Shown piece after piece: positions 10,621 to 20,948 of a stretch of DNA of 64,000 bases. Source of the stretch: Thuidium tamariscinum (lineage: Eukaryota > Streptophyta > Bryopsida > Hypnales > Thuidiaceae); contig OX344758.2 in assembly GCA_947034885.2 (NCBI GenBank), positions 6,326,501 to 6,390,500 of the forward strand, given 5' to 3'. Each line of letters starts with the position of its first letter. Position 1 is the stretch's first letter. The notes under the pieces were generated by a model, which did no database searches, was not told the origin of the DNA, and saw only the letters and a program-made list of their open reading frames with translations. A program made the translations under genes and the position numbers.

Positions 10621-11592
10621 GTTTAATAGCTAATTGGCTTAAAGAAATATGAACTTAGATGATGAAGTCTGGTTGATTTGTTAGTCAAATTGGTAACTCT
10701 AGGGTCAATAACCTTTGGAAAAATCAAACTTAGACTTTTGTGTTGGTGTCGTGGTGTTCACGAGTGCTTCAACTTGTTTAGTAAATTATTATAAAGAGAT
10801 TTATATGCTTCTCTACAAATGTGTCTAAATAAAAATATAGAAATGACCATGAAAAAGTACTACTAGTAATCAACCACTTAATTCATGTATTAGAGATGGT
10901 GTTAAATTTTCATAATTTTCAATTGTCCAAATCTAGCCCATGATGTGCTCAAAATAGGCAAACAAGTTCTATTTTTGCAATCCCCCCTACCATGGAAAAA
11001 CAGAACTATTGATCTAGATTAAAAAAATGTCCCCCCCTTCCAATGTCGTCGATCTAAAAATACTAAATGCAATACTAAAGTATGATATTGAATATAATAT
11101 GAAATGCAATATAGAATCTTTCATATAAATACATACTAATATGTAGAATACAAATACAAATACATATACATTTATGAAATACAATGGCAATATTCCATAT
11201 TGATTGCCACTATTGGATATTTCAAAAAATATGAATAGGGTTACATGAGAGGGGTATGGGCAATGCACACTTTTATCACACAATATGCTCACATTGCTCA
11301 AAAGAGATAGTAAGTGCTTTGTATAATGTAGCTCACTATTTATGATTTTTCATGAACAACTAAAATGTCATATAGAATAGAAGTGTACTAGGATCAATAA
11401 ATTTTTTTTTCGGCCCCTTCACCATAAATGTTCTTTTGAAGATTTTTTCCTTGATTGGTCTTCTAATAAAAGTTCAAATCTATTGATAATTAATGAAATA
11501 ATCACTTGTTAAACAAATTTCTTCAACTTTAGTTATTGAGAAATATATAGATTTTTTTTATTGGATCTATTGTATGAAAAATTCTTGCTATA
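10621..11592. other. Spacer duplicated at 43990-44950, no gene seen
   Basis: Long collinear similarity with the B-C interval, for example 'aaatatagaaatga' and 'gaaaaagtactactagtaat'. Small indels break all frames differently in the two copies, so it appears non-coding. Confidence 0.55.
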
Positions 11593-12035
11593 GGGTCAAA
11601 ACAAGGTAATAGGAGCCAATTTTGACACTTCTCTACATCCTTTTGGAGGTCCTTTTGAAATTTTCAAGGAATGTTTTATTCAAAAACTTCATCGATTTCA
11701 TCAAAATTGATTCTTAAAATTGTTCAAAGTTGTTAATATTAACAAATTCTATTCAAAATATTATAATTTTCAATAGAAAAGTTTCTAAATCCTCTATTTT
11801 GAATTTCACCAAAGGACCAAAAAGAATTGGTTATATGAAGTTTTTTATGTTTAATTAAAATAAAATGATGACATAATAGACAATAAAATGCTTTAACATG
11901 AGACTATAACATCTATGATTCTTGAAGCATAATTTGTTAAGACAAATCTATTCAAATTTGAGATTTAAAATCAATAATTGTCCTAAGAAAGGAGTGGTTA
12001 TGGTAAAATTGTCTCCTATTACCTTGTTTTGATCC
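11593..12035. mobile_element. 443-bp MITE with TATA target duplication
   Basis: The ends are GGGTCAAAACAAGGTAATAG and its near-perfect reverse complement. TATA flanks both sides (11589-11592, 12036-12039), and the B-C interval shows a single TATA (cttgcTATAacaa, about 44950). The GGGTCA terminus and 4-bp target resemble the 726-760 bp family, but the interior differs. Confidence 0.8.
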
Positions 12036-12713
12036 TATAACAAGATCAACTAAACATTGATAGTTACATTGCATATTAATGCTTGAGGGCCCACAAAGCT
12101 ATTTTATAACATATGTTTGATTCAAATGAACAATTCAAGTCTTAGGGGTGCACTTGAAGCAAATCTCAAGGGGGGGGGGAGGGCAGTGAGTGGTAGCAGT
12201 AGAAAACTACATGTGACCCAGAGAGATCACTCTTTGAAATTTAAATTATAAACCTTAGTTAAGAGGATATTTAATGTAGGGCTATTTATCTTCATTATAG
12301 TATTTAAAATGACTGTATTTTACATATAAAGATACTAAGGACATACATTTAATATCCTATGATTTTTTTATAAATTCAATCATGTGGTGTTTATAGACTT
12401 TGAGCTATCTTATATACAAAACTTGCATATCTAATTTTTTCATACATATATACAATTCACACCATAAAACTAGTGTCATAGATGTACACTTATTTTTTTT
12501 GATATATTCACTACTAGTATTGTAGTACAATTTCAGTTGATAAATAACATGCTGTTACATTTTTATATGTTGGAAAATTGTTGTCACACTTATGGAAGGA
12601 TCAATTTGTGCAAGCTAGAATTATTTGACAACTACAACAAATCTCAAGAAAAAAACACCTAGATTTACTAGATTGTATAGGTTTTATCATTCACTTAACC
12701 CTAGAACGCCCAA

Positions 12714-14290
12714 CGCCCAACAGCATCAAACAGAAGCTCCTGAACCGAGACACGGAATTGAACTGCAACAGCGTGGTCTGGGTAGAATTTGAGAAAGTAG
12801 GACATTGCAATGCAAATTAGTACAGAAGCGATTGGAAATTCGTAGGAGAGGGCTGCATTGTCGGCTTGCATGTTGAGATTCGAACTGCCGAAGTTACCGA
12901 AACTGCTTTGCGCCCAGTGCTTTTTGCAGGTATCTCGATTGATTTCCCGCAATTTTGAAGAGCACGCTACAAGATTCTGAACAAGTATGGGTGGGTTTTT
13001 GAATCAAACTGAAAAGTCACTCAATAAAACAAAAATTGGCTCTGGAGATTTCAGAATGCCTCAACGACGACAATTCAAAGTCGAACAATGGCCCACAATT
13101 GACCGGGACTGACCGGAAGGTGGTTGCGCTGGAACAGGGTATTGCAGGTCTACAGCAGTGCTCCGACCTCGAGGCCAAACCGCACACACAAAATAACGGA
13201 ATGTGCAAAGGGATCTTGGTAGTGAATTCTAGCAACAGAATTACAAGAAAAAGTCCCAATTGAGCCATAGATAACACAAGATCACCCAAACATACATATA
13301 AATGTTGCTAATCCAATTTGATAAAGCAATTGGAACGGGAAGCCATAAGTTGTTCACAGTGCAAGAACCGCTTATCCAGATACGTGGAAGCCAGCCTAAA
13401 TGCGTATGAATACGGATCGCTAATTGTTCACCAGACAATCGCAACGTAGATAGACAGCCTTCGGTGCTCAGAGCCAATTAAAATTGACTGATGAACACCT
13501 TGCAACATCCAAATTAGCTTCAAAAGTTCAGATTGAATTACGTTGTCCGACACCTCACGAAGTGCATCCCACACATATCTAGAAATAACAGAGTAGGCAC
13601 AATTCAAAGTTCCAAAGCTACAGCTGCAAATACTAAGCACTACTACTCTGATCTGAGGCTTCGAACTCAAATACAAGGGCTTCGAAAACACCAACCTGCA
13701 AAGGTTCGACACAAAATCCAGAAACAGAGTCTCCTAAACAAGAATAAGCCAGATCTACAAATCTAAACAAAAAAATGCGACCTCCAAGACTTGCAACTCC
13801 TGACGACTCCTGCACGTCCAAATAAAATTGGTCGACCAAAAGTCCGTGCTGCCATGACCTCCATTCCTTTGCAAAATCTCACGATGAAGTGACATTGGTG
13901 AACTGGGCAGAGGTTGACGGTCCAAGATTCCTTCGTCACTCTGAGGTGGGACTTCGAACTGGTGAATGAGCCCAGTAACAAGAGTCATAACGAGGCTCAA
14001 AATGAGGGGTTCTCACTCGCGCCCACCTGCCGCTTCGGCTCAAGGCCCCCGTCTCCGGAAGAGGACTGTTGGTGACTATCCACACTACAAGAAACCACAA
14101 GCAACAAAATCGTCAGTTAGAAGCGATTGGAGTGCAGAGAATGCTTGGAAGCCCGCAACGCCCACCTCTTGCTTGAGTGAACCTTCAGGAAACAAGACTC
14201 TTGACACATGAAAACGAAGCCACAAGCAAGGCAATATGCCGATTGCTTGCGCTTACAAGCACAACACCTTCGACGTATACTTGGGTGGCT
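12714..14290. other. Left non-coding arm of the piggyBac element
   Basis: This 1.6-kb arm lies 3' of the transposase. It holds several overlapping ORFs under 100 codons on both strands with no recognisable domain. It probably contains the 3' untranslated region and terminal binding sites. Confidence 0.4.
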
Positions 14291-16963
14291 CTACACGTAG
14301 TGCAATGCTGACGGATTCTGATTCCATGGGCAGCTAGTACGAGGCAAATTCACTTTCGGCACAATGAGTCCGAAAGCTACGTCATACATGAAATCCAGAC
14401 GTCGGATTCGCCTCTCTCCTCTAGCACGACGATCATGGCGGTAACACACCCATGCGTTGTGAAGAACGGAATCCACAGTGAACATAAAATATTTATGCCA
14501 CCATTTATTGCTCTCAAATTGAACACTGTAATTCTTCCGCATTTGATCTACTAGGTCCACGCCGCGCATATTGATTTGGTACTCCACTTGTTGTGGAGTG
14601 GTAGGAATTTCTTCCCTGATCCCCTTCAACCATCGACGAGCTATTGTTGGTCCTACGGGATCTGTTAATGTACTCAAGAAAGCAACCGGTTTGGAATCAT
14701 ACCAAACCGAGGCTGCCATTTTTCCGCTGATATGAGTTGCCCAAAATAGTGTGGACCTTGGATGCTCGTCTTTCTTGAATCCTGTCAGCGTTGAAGGGAA
14801 GCCAATGCGATATCCCTTCACTGTACCCGTGGCATATATTCCACGTCGCAAAAGGGCATCAAAAAGAGATGGCGAGCAAAAGAAGTTATCAACACACACA
14901 CTGTGCCCTTTATGCTGTAGCCCAGCTGTCAACTGGTGCACCACTCGCTCGCTCAAGCCTACCTCTGATTCTCCAGCACGTTTCCCTAGGTATGGAATAC
15001 AATTCCAAATGAAACTCGATTCTACACAAACGGCAGCCCAGATCTTGAATCCATAGCGCGTGGGTTTTGCCGGCATATACTGCCGACAAGGAGATCGAAA
15101 GCCCCGATATGCTATCATAATTTCGTCACAAGTGAGCCACTTGTCCGGATTGTACACTCTCTGCGACACAGCAACGAAATGGTCCAACAACCATCGCACC
15201 TTGAATAATTTGTCATACAAGGGGTCTTTCTTGTCTCGCAAAGTTGTGGTGTTATCAACACAGTGAATGCAACGGAGGAGACTCTCAAACCGATCCCTGG
15301 AAAATATCGAGGGAATTACCCCACAATGCCATAACACATCTTCTCGCCAATAGTGTCGGATTGAGGGCAATCGCTTCAACCCCATCAAAATTGTAACTCC
15401 TAAAAATGCTCGAAGCTCCAAGCGTGTCGTGGGAGTCCATCGTGGGCCACCATTACACCCTGCTGGACGACCTCTCCGTCTAGGATCATTGACATAAGTA
15501 CATTGTTGCATAGCATACGCATTGGTTTCGGATACTATTCGATCAATGCAATCGTCATCGAACCAACGATCAAAGAATGAACGTGCGGTCGGCTTGTTTC
15601 GGGTGTATCGTTGCGTTGGTCCAGGAAACAAGCCAGTGAATGACGATCGGTCGCCAATCAAAGTAGATCGTGACTGATCCCATTCCGAATCTCGGTACAA
15701 GTGTCGAATCCTCTCTACAGTAGCACGCTGCATGGGGTCTACAAATGTGTATTCTAAATAATTTTCAACATCAAAGGGCGCATCCTCAATACTGACCGCA
15801 TCTTCGTCCTCAAGTAAAATCCAATCGGAATTATTGTCATCAGAAGATTGATTACCTGTGAAATCCACAAAATCAGGCACCCAAGCCGTGTCACGAGAAT
15901 CAGTTGTCCAACCGCTGCTGCCATCAACTTGGGCTCCTGAATCCACTCGTCGAGGTGGGGTACTGAAGGAATTTGTGGCTGCTTCCACCAAATTCGAATT
16001 ACTGTGCTCAGGTGACCCCACCCCCACCTCGGTAAGCGCAGTGGCCGTTGAAATGGCAGGTGGACGGATTGGGCTGGCAGGGTCTTGTGGGATGGCCCCC
16101 GCTTCAGCTGACTCCACCATCGGCATCGGCGCCGGTGGACCCGGACTGCTGCTTCTGCGGCAACTCGGAGACTGCTCCCTCCCCGTAATCAGAGCCGGAG
16201 TAAGAGCCGCAACACGACCTTGGAATTCTTGCTCACCTGCTGTTGCCTGGAAGGCAGATGCGAGATTCATGCCACACCCCGATCGACCTTTCCGAATGGG
16301 GGTCCCGCCTGTTAGGCCCAAGGACGACAATTGAGGCCCATCTTCATGTGGGCGTGAGCCACGTCCGCCTGCAGCAGTTGATGAAGTACCTCGCCTTGTT
16401 CGGCGTTGCCTGTGACCTACTCCAGATCCTGGTGAGTGAAACGGAGATCTCGAATAGTATTGGTCCCACAAGACACACGCATTGTCCAACTCCAATTCTT
16501 GATGCACCATACCGCAAGCAGGGCAAGTCGTTGGCGAAAATTGCTCCCTTTGTGACGATCGCAGAACAGGTGGCGAAGTCGGATTTGGTAGAATTTCAGG
16601 TGCCGCCCATCTATAAGGCTTCCGTCCACACTTTGCATTACCCCGCTTGCCACGACCTCTTCCTTTTGGCATGCTAGCTTCGCCAATAGTAGTGGCGATA
16701 ACCTCAGCCTCAGAAATTCGTTCGCTCAAATCCCTAAATTGGATTCTAGGTCCTCCTTGTGATCCACTAACATTAGAATTGCCAATTTGCTGTTCAGTGT
16801 CTCGTTCCCCCTCTCCATTTTCTAAAATTGAAACCCCCCCTCTTCCCCTGCTGTAACGTCGCTCCTGCGGTGGTTGACCTCGTGGTGGACCACCCTGGTC
16901 ACCAACACCTTCTCGTTCTATGGCCCGATTAGGCAGGCTTGGCACGCTGCTGTCGATCGTCAA
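14291..16963 (-). CDS. PiggyBac-type transposase (DDE_Tnp_1_7 family)
   Basis: Cut-and-paste transposase of the piggyBac superfamily, which excises and reinserts DNA at TTAA. The frame is open for 890 codons. Counted from 16963 the catalytic aspartates are D613 (LTCDEIMIAYRGF), D692 (VCVDNFF), D803 and D806 (GVDLVDQM). The first two are 79 residues apart and the last two 3 apart, close to the 78 and 3 of insect piggyBac (D268/D346/D447/D450). YGFKIWAAVC and the W-rich NKWWHKYFMF segment also fit. The frame starts at TTG; the first ATG is at 16672 (residue 98), so translation begins there or an upstream exon is spliced on. The N-terminal third is low-complexity with one CPACG motif. The usual C-terminal Cys-rich domain is not visible. 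Confidence 0.9.
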   Translation of the reverse strand: MTIDSSVPSLPNRAIEREGVGDQGGPPRGQPPQERRYSRGRGGVSILENGEGERDTEQQIGNSNVSGSQGGPRIQFRDLSERISEAEVIATTIGEASMPKGRGRGKRGNAKCGRKPYRWAAPEILPNPTSPPVLRSSQREQFSPTTCPACGMVHQELELDNACVLWDQYYSRSPFHSPGSGVGHRQRRTRRGTSSTAAGGRGSRPHEDGPQLSSLGLTGGTPIRKGRSGCGMNLASAFQATAGEQEFQGRVAALTPALITGREQSPSCRRSSSPGPPAPMPMVESAEAGAIPQDPASPIRPPAISTATALTEVGVGSPEHSNSNLVEAATNSFSTPPRRVDSGAQVDGSSGWTTDSRDTAWVPDFVDFTGNQSSDDNNSDWILLEDEDAVSIEDAPFDVENYLEYTFVDPMQRATVERIRHLYRDSEWDQSRSTLIGDRSSFTGLFPGPTQRYTRNKPTARSFFDRWFDDDCIDRIVSETNAYAMQQCTYVNDPRRRGRPAGCNGGPRWTPTTRLELRAFLGVTILMGLKRLPSIRHYWREDVLWHCGVIPSIFSRDRFESLLRCIHCVDNTTTLRDKKDPLYDKLFKVRWLLDHFVAVSQRVYNPDKWLTCDEIMIAYRGFRSPCRQYMPAKPTRYGFKIWAAVCVESSFIWNCIPYLGKRAGESEVGLSERVVHQLTAGLQHKGHSVCVDNFFCSPSLFDALLRRGIYATGTVKGYRIGFPSTLTGFKKDEHPRSTLFWATHISGKMAASVWYDSKPVAFLSTLTDPVGPTIARRWLKGIREEIPTTPQQVEYQINMRGVDLVDQMRKNYSVQFESNKWWHKYFMFTVDSVLHNAWVCYRHDRRARGERRIRRLDFMYDVAFGLIVPKVNLPRTSCPWNQNPSALHYV

Positions 16964-17450
16964 ATTTGGTGTCGAGATCTCCTAGGTGAACGAACTTCCC
17001 ACTTGACTCTTCTTTTGTGCTGTTGCCATTGCCCGCCGAATCCGCACACGATCTCGAGGGGATCTTGCATGCAGATCGGAAGCAGCCTTTGCCCTCGCTT
17101 CGCGCTTCATTGTGAAATTCGTCCGGCCACTGCTTACAACGGAGGAAAGAATTTAGCCACGCTGGAATGCCGCGATCATCTCCTTCAGGATAGTGTTCCT
17201 TCCACCCTAGTAATCTGGCAATCTGCCTTCGGCACAAGTAGCGCCAATTCCGCACAGTGGGCTCCGTACTCCAGTAGTGTTTCTTTTGCGGTTGTGACAA
17301 CGAGATGAGAAAATCTTCTTGCAAACAATTTACAACTTTTTGTGCAATGGCTTCAGAAGCACCCTTCTCTGTTGTCCAATGGAAAAGCCTGTCTTGCAAC
17401 TCCCAAACTTCCTCTTTTGTAGCACGTCCCCGAGCAAGAGCAGTCGTCAT
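16929..17450 (-). CDS. Upstream ORF of the piggyBac element, possible 5' exon
   Basis: From the ATG at 17450 this frame gives 173 residues (MTTALARGRATKEEVWELQ...). It ends inside the start of the transposase frame and is in a different frame. It contains a compact Trp-rich segment (HYWSTEPTVRNWRYLCRRQI) but no family I recognise. It could be a 5' exon spliced to the transposase (a CCTAG|GAG acceptor lies just upstream of the transposase frame), an accessory protein, or chance. The frame continues upstream to 17606 without another ATG. Confidence 0.35.
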   Translation of the reverse strand: MTTALARGRATKEEVWELQDRLFHWTTEKGASEAIAQKVVNCLQEDFLISLSQPQKKHYWSTEPTVRNWRYLCRRQIARLLGWKEHYPEGDDRGIPAWLNSFLRCKQWPDEFHNEARSEGKGCFRSACKIPSRSCADSAGNGNSTKEESSGKFVHLGDLDTKFDDRQQRAKPA

Positions 17451-18090
17451 CGTGGAGGAGAAAATCGAACACCACGCACGCTTGTTGCTATGAAAACACT
17501 GAGTGGAAGGAGTGCGCCGCCTTGGTTGCGTCCACTCGCAAGTTCTTCCAACTCGCCTCTTCCTCTGCGCAATAACAAGTATGATAGACTTCTCACCACT
17601 CGCCACTCCTCCTCCTCATGGTCCCTCACAATTGTACCAAAACACCCTCGGATTCTCCACAAGTCTGTGTAGAGAGGTACAATGATAGAGTCGCCAATGC
17701 AACAGCCGAATTTGCCGTTGTCCGCACATCAGTACAGGAATTCCCATACATTGCTACGGCTCCAAAAGTTTGGCGCCCAAAACCTTCCTTTGGAAAACCT
17801 TGTCCTGGCCTCGAGAAATGGATCAACGGTCTTCCACCGGCTGGCCCCAGTCAGAACTTGGAATTCCGACATCAACTAACAAGTCTTGGTTTCTACAGTC
17901 TCCGAATTGGACCTTCATGCGGAACAGTGGGGCGTGGCGATGGCTCTACAAAACATGCAATGCCCTTCTTCATTTTGGCCTGAGGCTACAGCAACTTGAT
18001 TCCCCCAATTTTGTTTCTCTCTACGCGCACATAGCCCTTTTTCCAATTCTGGACGGACACTTTCCGTCCCCTTGGGCGTTCTAGGGTTAA

Positions 18091-19458
18091 AAAACTTTGT
18101 CTACATCTATACTCTAGTATTACAAAAAAGTAAAGAGATCCTATTTGTAAAGGTTAATGTATTAATAAAAATTCCTACTAAATGATGTTTTTACATAGCT
18201 TAATTTATACTTGTATATAATAGGATATGTGACTATGTGGCATTTCAAGAATCCTATAGTAGCCCTACATATTATATAAAATTTATCCCCTTTGAATTGA
18301 ATAAACACTATCTTTTAACTCTCGTAATTTTCTAAAAATCGAGAGTGATCTCTCCAAGACGTGCGAACAAATGATAGGGTGCCTAAAAACATTTGAGATA
18401 AAAATTATATTTTATTTTTCTATAGTATAGGATACACAAAAAAAATGCCATGCTATGGCTTCCAACTACTTTTAGGCTATAGAAAAATAGGTTCAATTAG
18501 AAAAAATTAAACCTAAAATACCCCCTTTTTTATTATTTTTTTCCCCAAAGGTATAAAATGTTGGTATCTTGTGAGTGGCATATTTAAAGTGTTCAATAAT
18601 TTCATAGACTTTACTAATTTCTATTGTAGATATTAGTTGGCTTTAATTGACTATCATTTAATTTTGGAATTTTGGTGGTTTTAGATTTTAGGCCCTATAT
18701 TCATCATTGTGACCGTTTCGTTCAAGTTCCACTATAGGGTTTCAAATCAGGCCCAGTTTGTATTTGACACTATTTAATTTAGTACTGTATTTGAGTTCAC
18801 AAATTGAAGGTTTTGGTTCAATTGAAGCACTAGAAGAAAACTACGTTAGAAATCTTCGAAACGCGTGGGCTGAAATTTGTCGAGTTTCACATTTCCAATG
18901 CAAAAATCTACGTTGGAATGCATTCCAATACAGATTTTTGCGCTGGAAACGTGGAACTCAACAAATTTGAGTATATGTGTATAAGATTTTTGTGCTTTTC
19001 AATACATTCTTAGCTTAACAACATACTTTGGCTTTCATCTATCATGTGCACATTCAATTCCTACTTTGCAATTTGTATGGCTCTTTACAAATGTGTTGTA
19101 CTTTACAAATTCAATGACACTTCAGAAATGATGTAGTACTTTACAAAAAAATTGCAATTGAGGAAGAAACAAGCTTAAAGAACTACTGTTGGTGTAATAC
19201 AACCTCAAAACTAGAAGATATTAGGTTCTTCAAGCAACCATTTGAGAGCTCATTTTGTTTTTGGAGAAGAAAAAACTCTTTGGAACAATTTTGATAACAT
19301 TTTTGTGGATAGAAGAATGGTGTTGACCTTTACCCAAAGTGAATATATCATTTTTGGATCTTCATGGATGTCTTATATGTTATTGAAAAGAAGTGGTCAC
19401 TAGAAGAAAACACCTCTTGAAACATATGCTATTGGAACATTGAAGAAAGTGAAATGTA
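18091..19458. other. AT-rich region with partial CACTA-like ends, no gene
   Basis: At 18829 and 19400 the sequence reads cactagaagaaaac, the terminus of the CACTA-type MITE at 44971-45197. Around 18900-18955 there is an imperfect inverted repeat. No paired end with a target duplication was found, so these are probably degraded copies. Confidence 0.4.
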
Positions 19459-20948
19459 TAGTGGAGTCCCAATCAAAATGGCGTTTTGGGTTCCGCAGTG
19501 AAAACAATTTCAGCTTTGCCAACTTTGCCAGCCTCTCGAGAGGTCAAAAATTGATATTTTACTATGAAATTTTTTTTACAATATCATCTGTAAGTTAATA
19601 ACATTATTGAACAATTTAAAGGCCAAAAGACTTACATAAAAAAAGATATTAAAAATCTACCAACATGTGTTGCTATGAGAAACATTTCATTACTTTCAAT
19701 TTTGACACCCTCCTAAGGTAAAAAAAAGATATTCAAAATCTCCCAACATGCATAGTATTGAGATTTTTTTTACAATTGCCAACTTTGACGCTCTTCTAAG
19801 GGCTGAAAAATTGGTTTCTTACCATGATTTTTTTTTGTGAAGTCATCTCTATGTTGATAATATGTGTTCCAAATTTCAAGTTCAAGAAAATTATCAAAAG
19901 AAAGATATCCAAGATTTCTCAACATGTGTAGTCGTGAGGAGGAGTTTTTGAGCCCTTAGTATAGTGTTATTTTGTGGAGCAAAGTTTGACACAGATGTAA
20001 GAACTCATCCTCGCAACTACACATGTTGGGAGATTTGAAATATCTTTTTTTGGGTAAGTCTTTTGAACTTGAAATTTGGAAAATATATTATCTACATAGA
20101 GTTGATTCTATGCAAAAAATTTAATGTTATATAGACAAATTTAAAGCCCTTGGATGGGTGTCAAAGTCAGCAATAGTGAAAAATTTCTCACAACTACACA
20201 TGTTAAGAGATTTTGTATATCTTGTTTTTGGTAATTTATTTGAAATTGAAATTTTGAAAACATATTATTAATATAGAGATGAATTCACAAAAAAATTCAT
20301 GGTAAGAAACCAATTTTTTAGCCCTTAGGAGGGTGTCCAAGTTGGCAATTATGAATTTTTTTTTCAAAACTACACATGTTGGGAGATTTCAAATATATAT
20401 TTTTTAATTAATATTTTGACCTTGAAATTTTTTTATTCATATTAATGACATAGAGCGCATTTCACACCAAAAATTTCATACAAAGAAAACAAAAACTCAA
20501 TCCTTGGGAGGGTGTCAAAGTTGAAAGTATTGAAATGTTTCTCACCACTACACATGTTGGTAGATTCTTAATATCTTTTTTTATGTGATTCTTTGACCTT
20601 TAAGTTTGGCATTCATGTTATTAACTTACATATAATGTTGCAAAAAAAATTCATAGTCAAATATCAATTTTTGAGCTCTTCACCTCTTTGGAGGCTGTCA
20701 AAAATGGCAAAGCTGAAATTGTTTTCACTGCGGATCCCAAAACGCCATTTTTCTTCCTGAAACAGACGACCTTCGAGGGTTGCAGTGGACTAACACGACA
20801 CAACAACCAAGGCAACCCGGCCGAATAACCAAGGAATTACCCGCCTTGGGTATCCCCGTCAAGAACAAGTGGAGGAACACCAACCTTCTCCTCGTGCACC
20901 GGCACAAAGAGGAGCAACCAAAACACCATTTTGATTGGGACCCCACTG
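19459..20948. mobile_element. 1490-bp mariner-like inverted-repeat element
   Basis: The right end read inward is CAGTGGGGTCCCAATCAAAA and the left end is TAGTGGAGTCCCAATCAAAA, each preceded by TA, as in Tc1/mariner elements. Long inverted arms extend several hundred bases, and modules containing 'acatgttgggagattt' and 'gccaactttgacgctc' recur in both orientations. The right arm has an extra GC-rich segment (about 20750-20915) with no counterpart in the left arm. A 64-codon ORF in that segment is unrecognised. No transposase is present. Confidence 0.7.

Larger units (their letters stand above)
12699..18086 (-). mobile_element. Complete piggyBac element, 5388 bp
   Basis: Both ends carry the inverted repeat CCCTAGAACGCCCAA (15 of 15 identical), directly flanked by TTAA (12695-12698, 18087-18090), the canonical piggyBac target duplication. 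The CCCTAGA start matches the terminus of the founding insect piggyBac. It encodes a long uninterrupted transposase on the minus strand (14291-16963) and an overlapping upstream ORF (16929-17450). The element is GC-richer than its surroundings. The whole 12.2-21.3 kb region is absent from the duplicated B-C interval. Intact ends, target site and ORF suggest recent insertion; activity is inferred. Confidence 0.92.
12221..18354. mobile_element. Possible inverted-repeat element split by the piggyBac insertion
   Basis: GAGAGATCACTCT at 12221 is mirrored at 18342-18354, and further in both sides carry 'gtagggct' in mirrored order. This suggests an AT-rich inverted-repeat element of about 750 bp interrupted by the 5.4-kb piggyBac element. 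Boundaries and target duplication were not resolved. Confidence 0.35.

Noticed and set aside
12172-12182. G homopolymer with GC-rich neighbour
   Set aside because: Too short to indicate any structure by itself; may be sequence noise.
13017-14000. Overlapping short ORFs in the left piggyBac arm
   Set aside because: All under 100 codons, on both strands, with no recognisable domains and no splice pattern linking them to the transposase.
15858-16677. Plus-strand ORFs of 144-158 codons over the transposase
   Set aside because: Antisense frames of the transposase N-terminal region, open because of its GC-rich composition.
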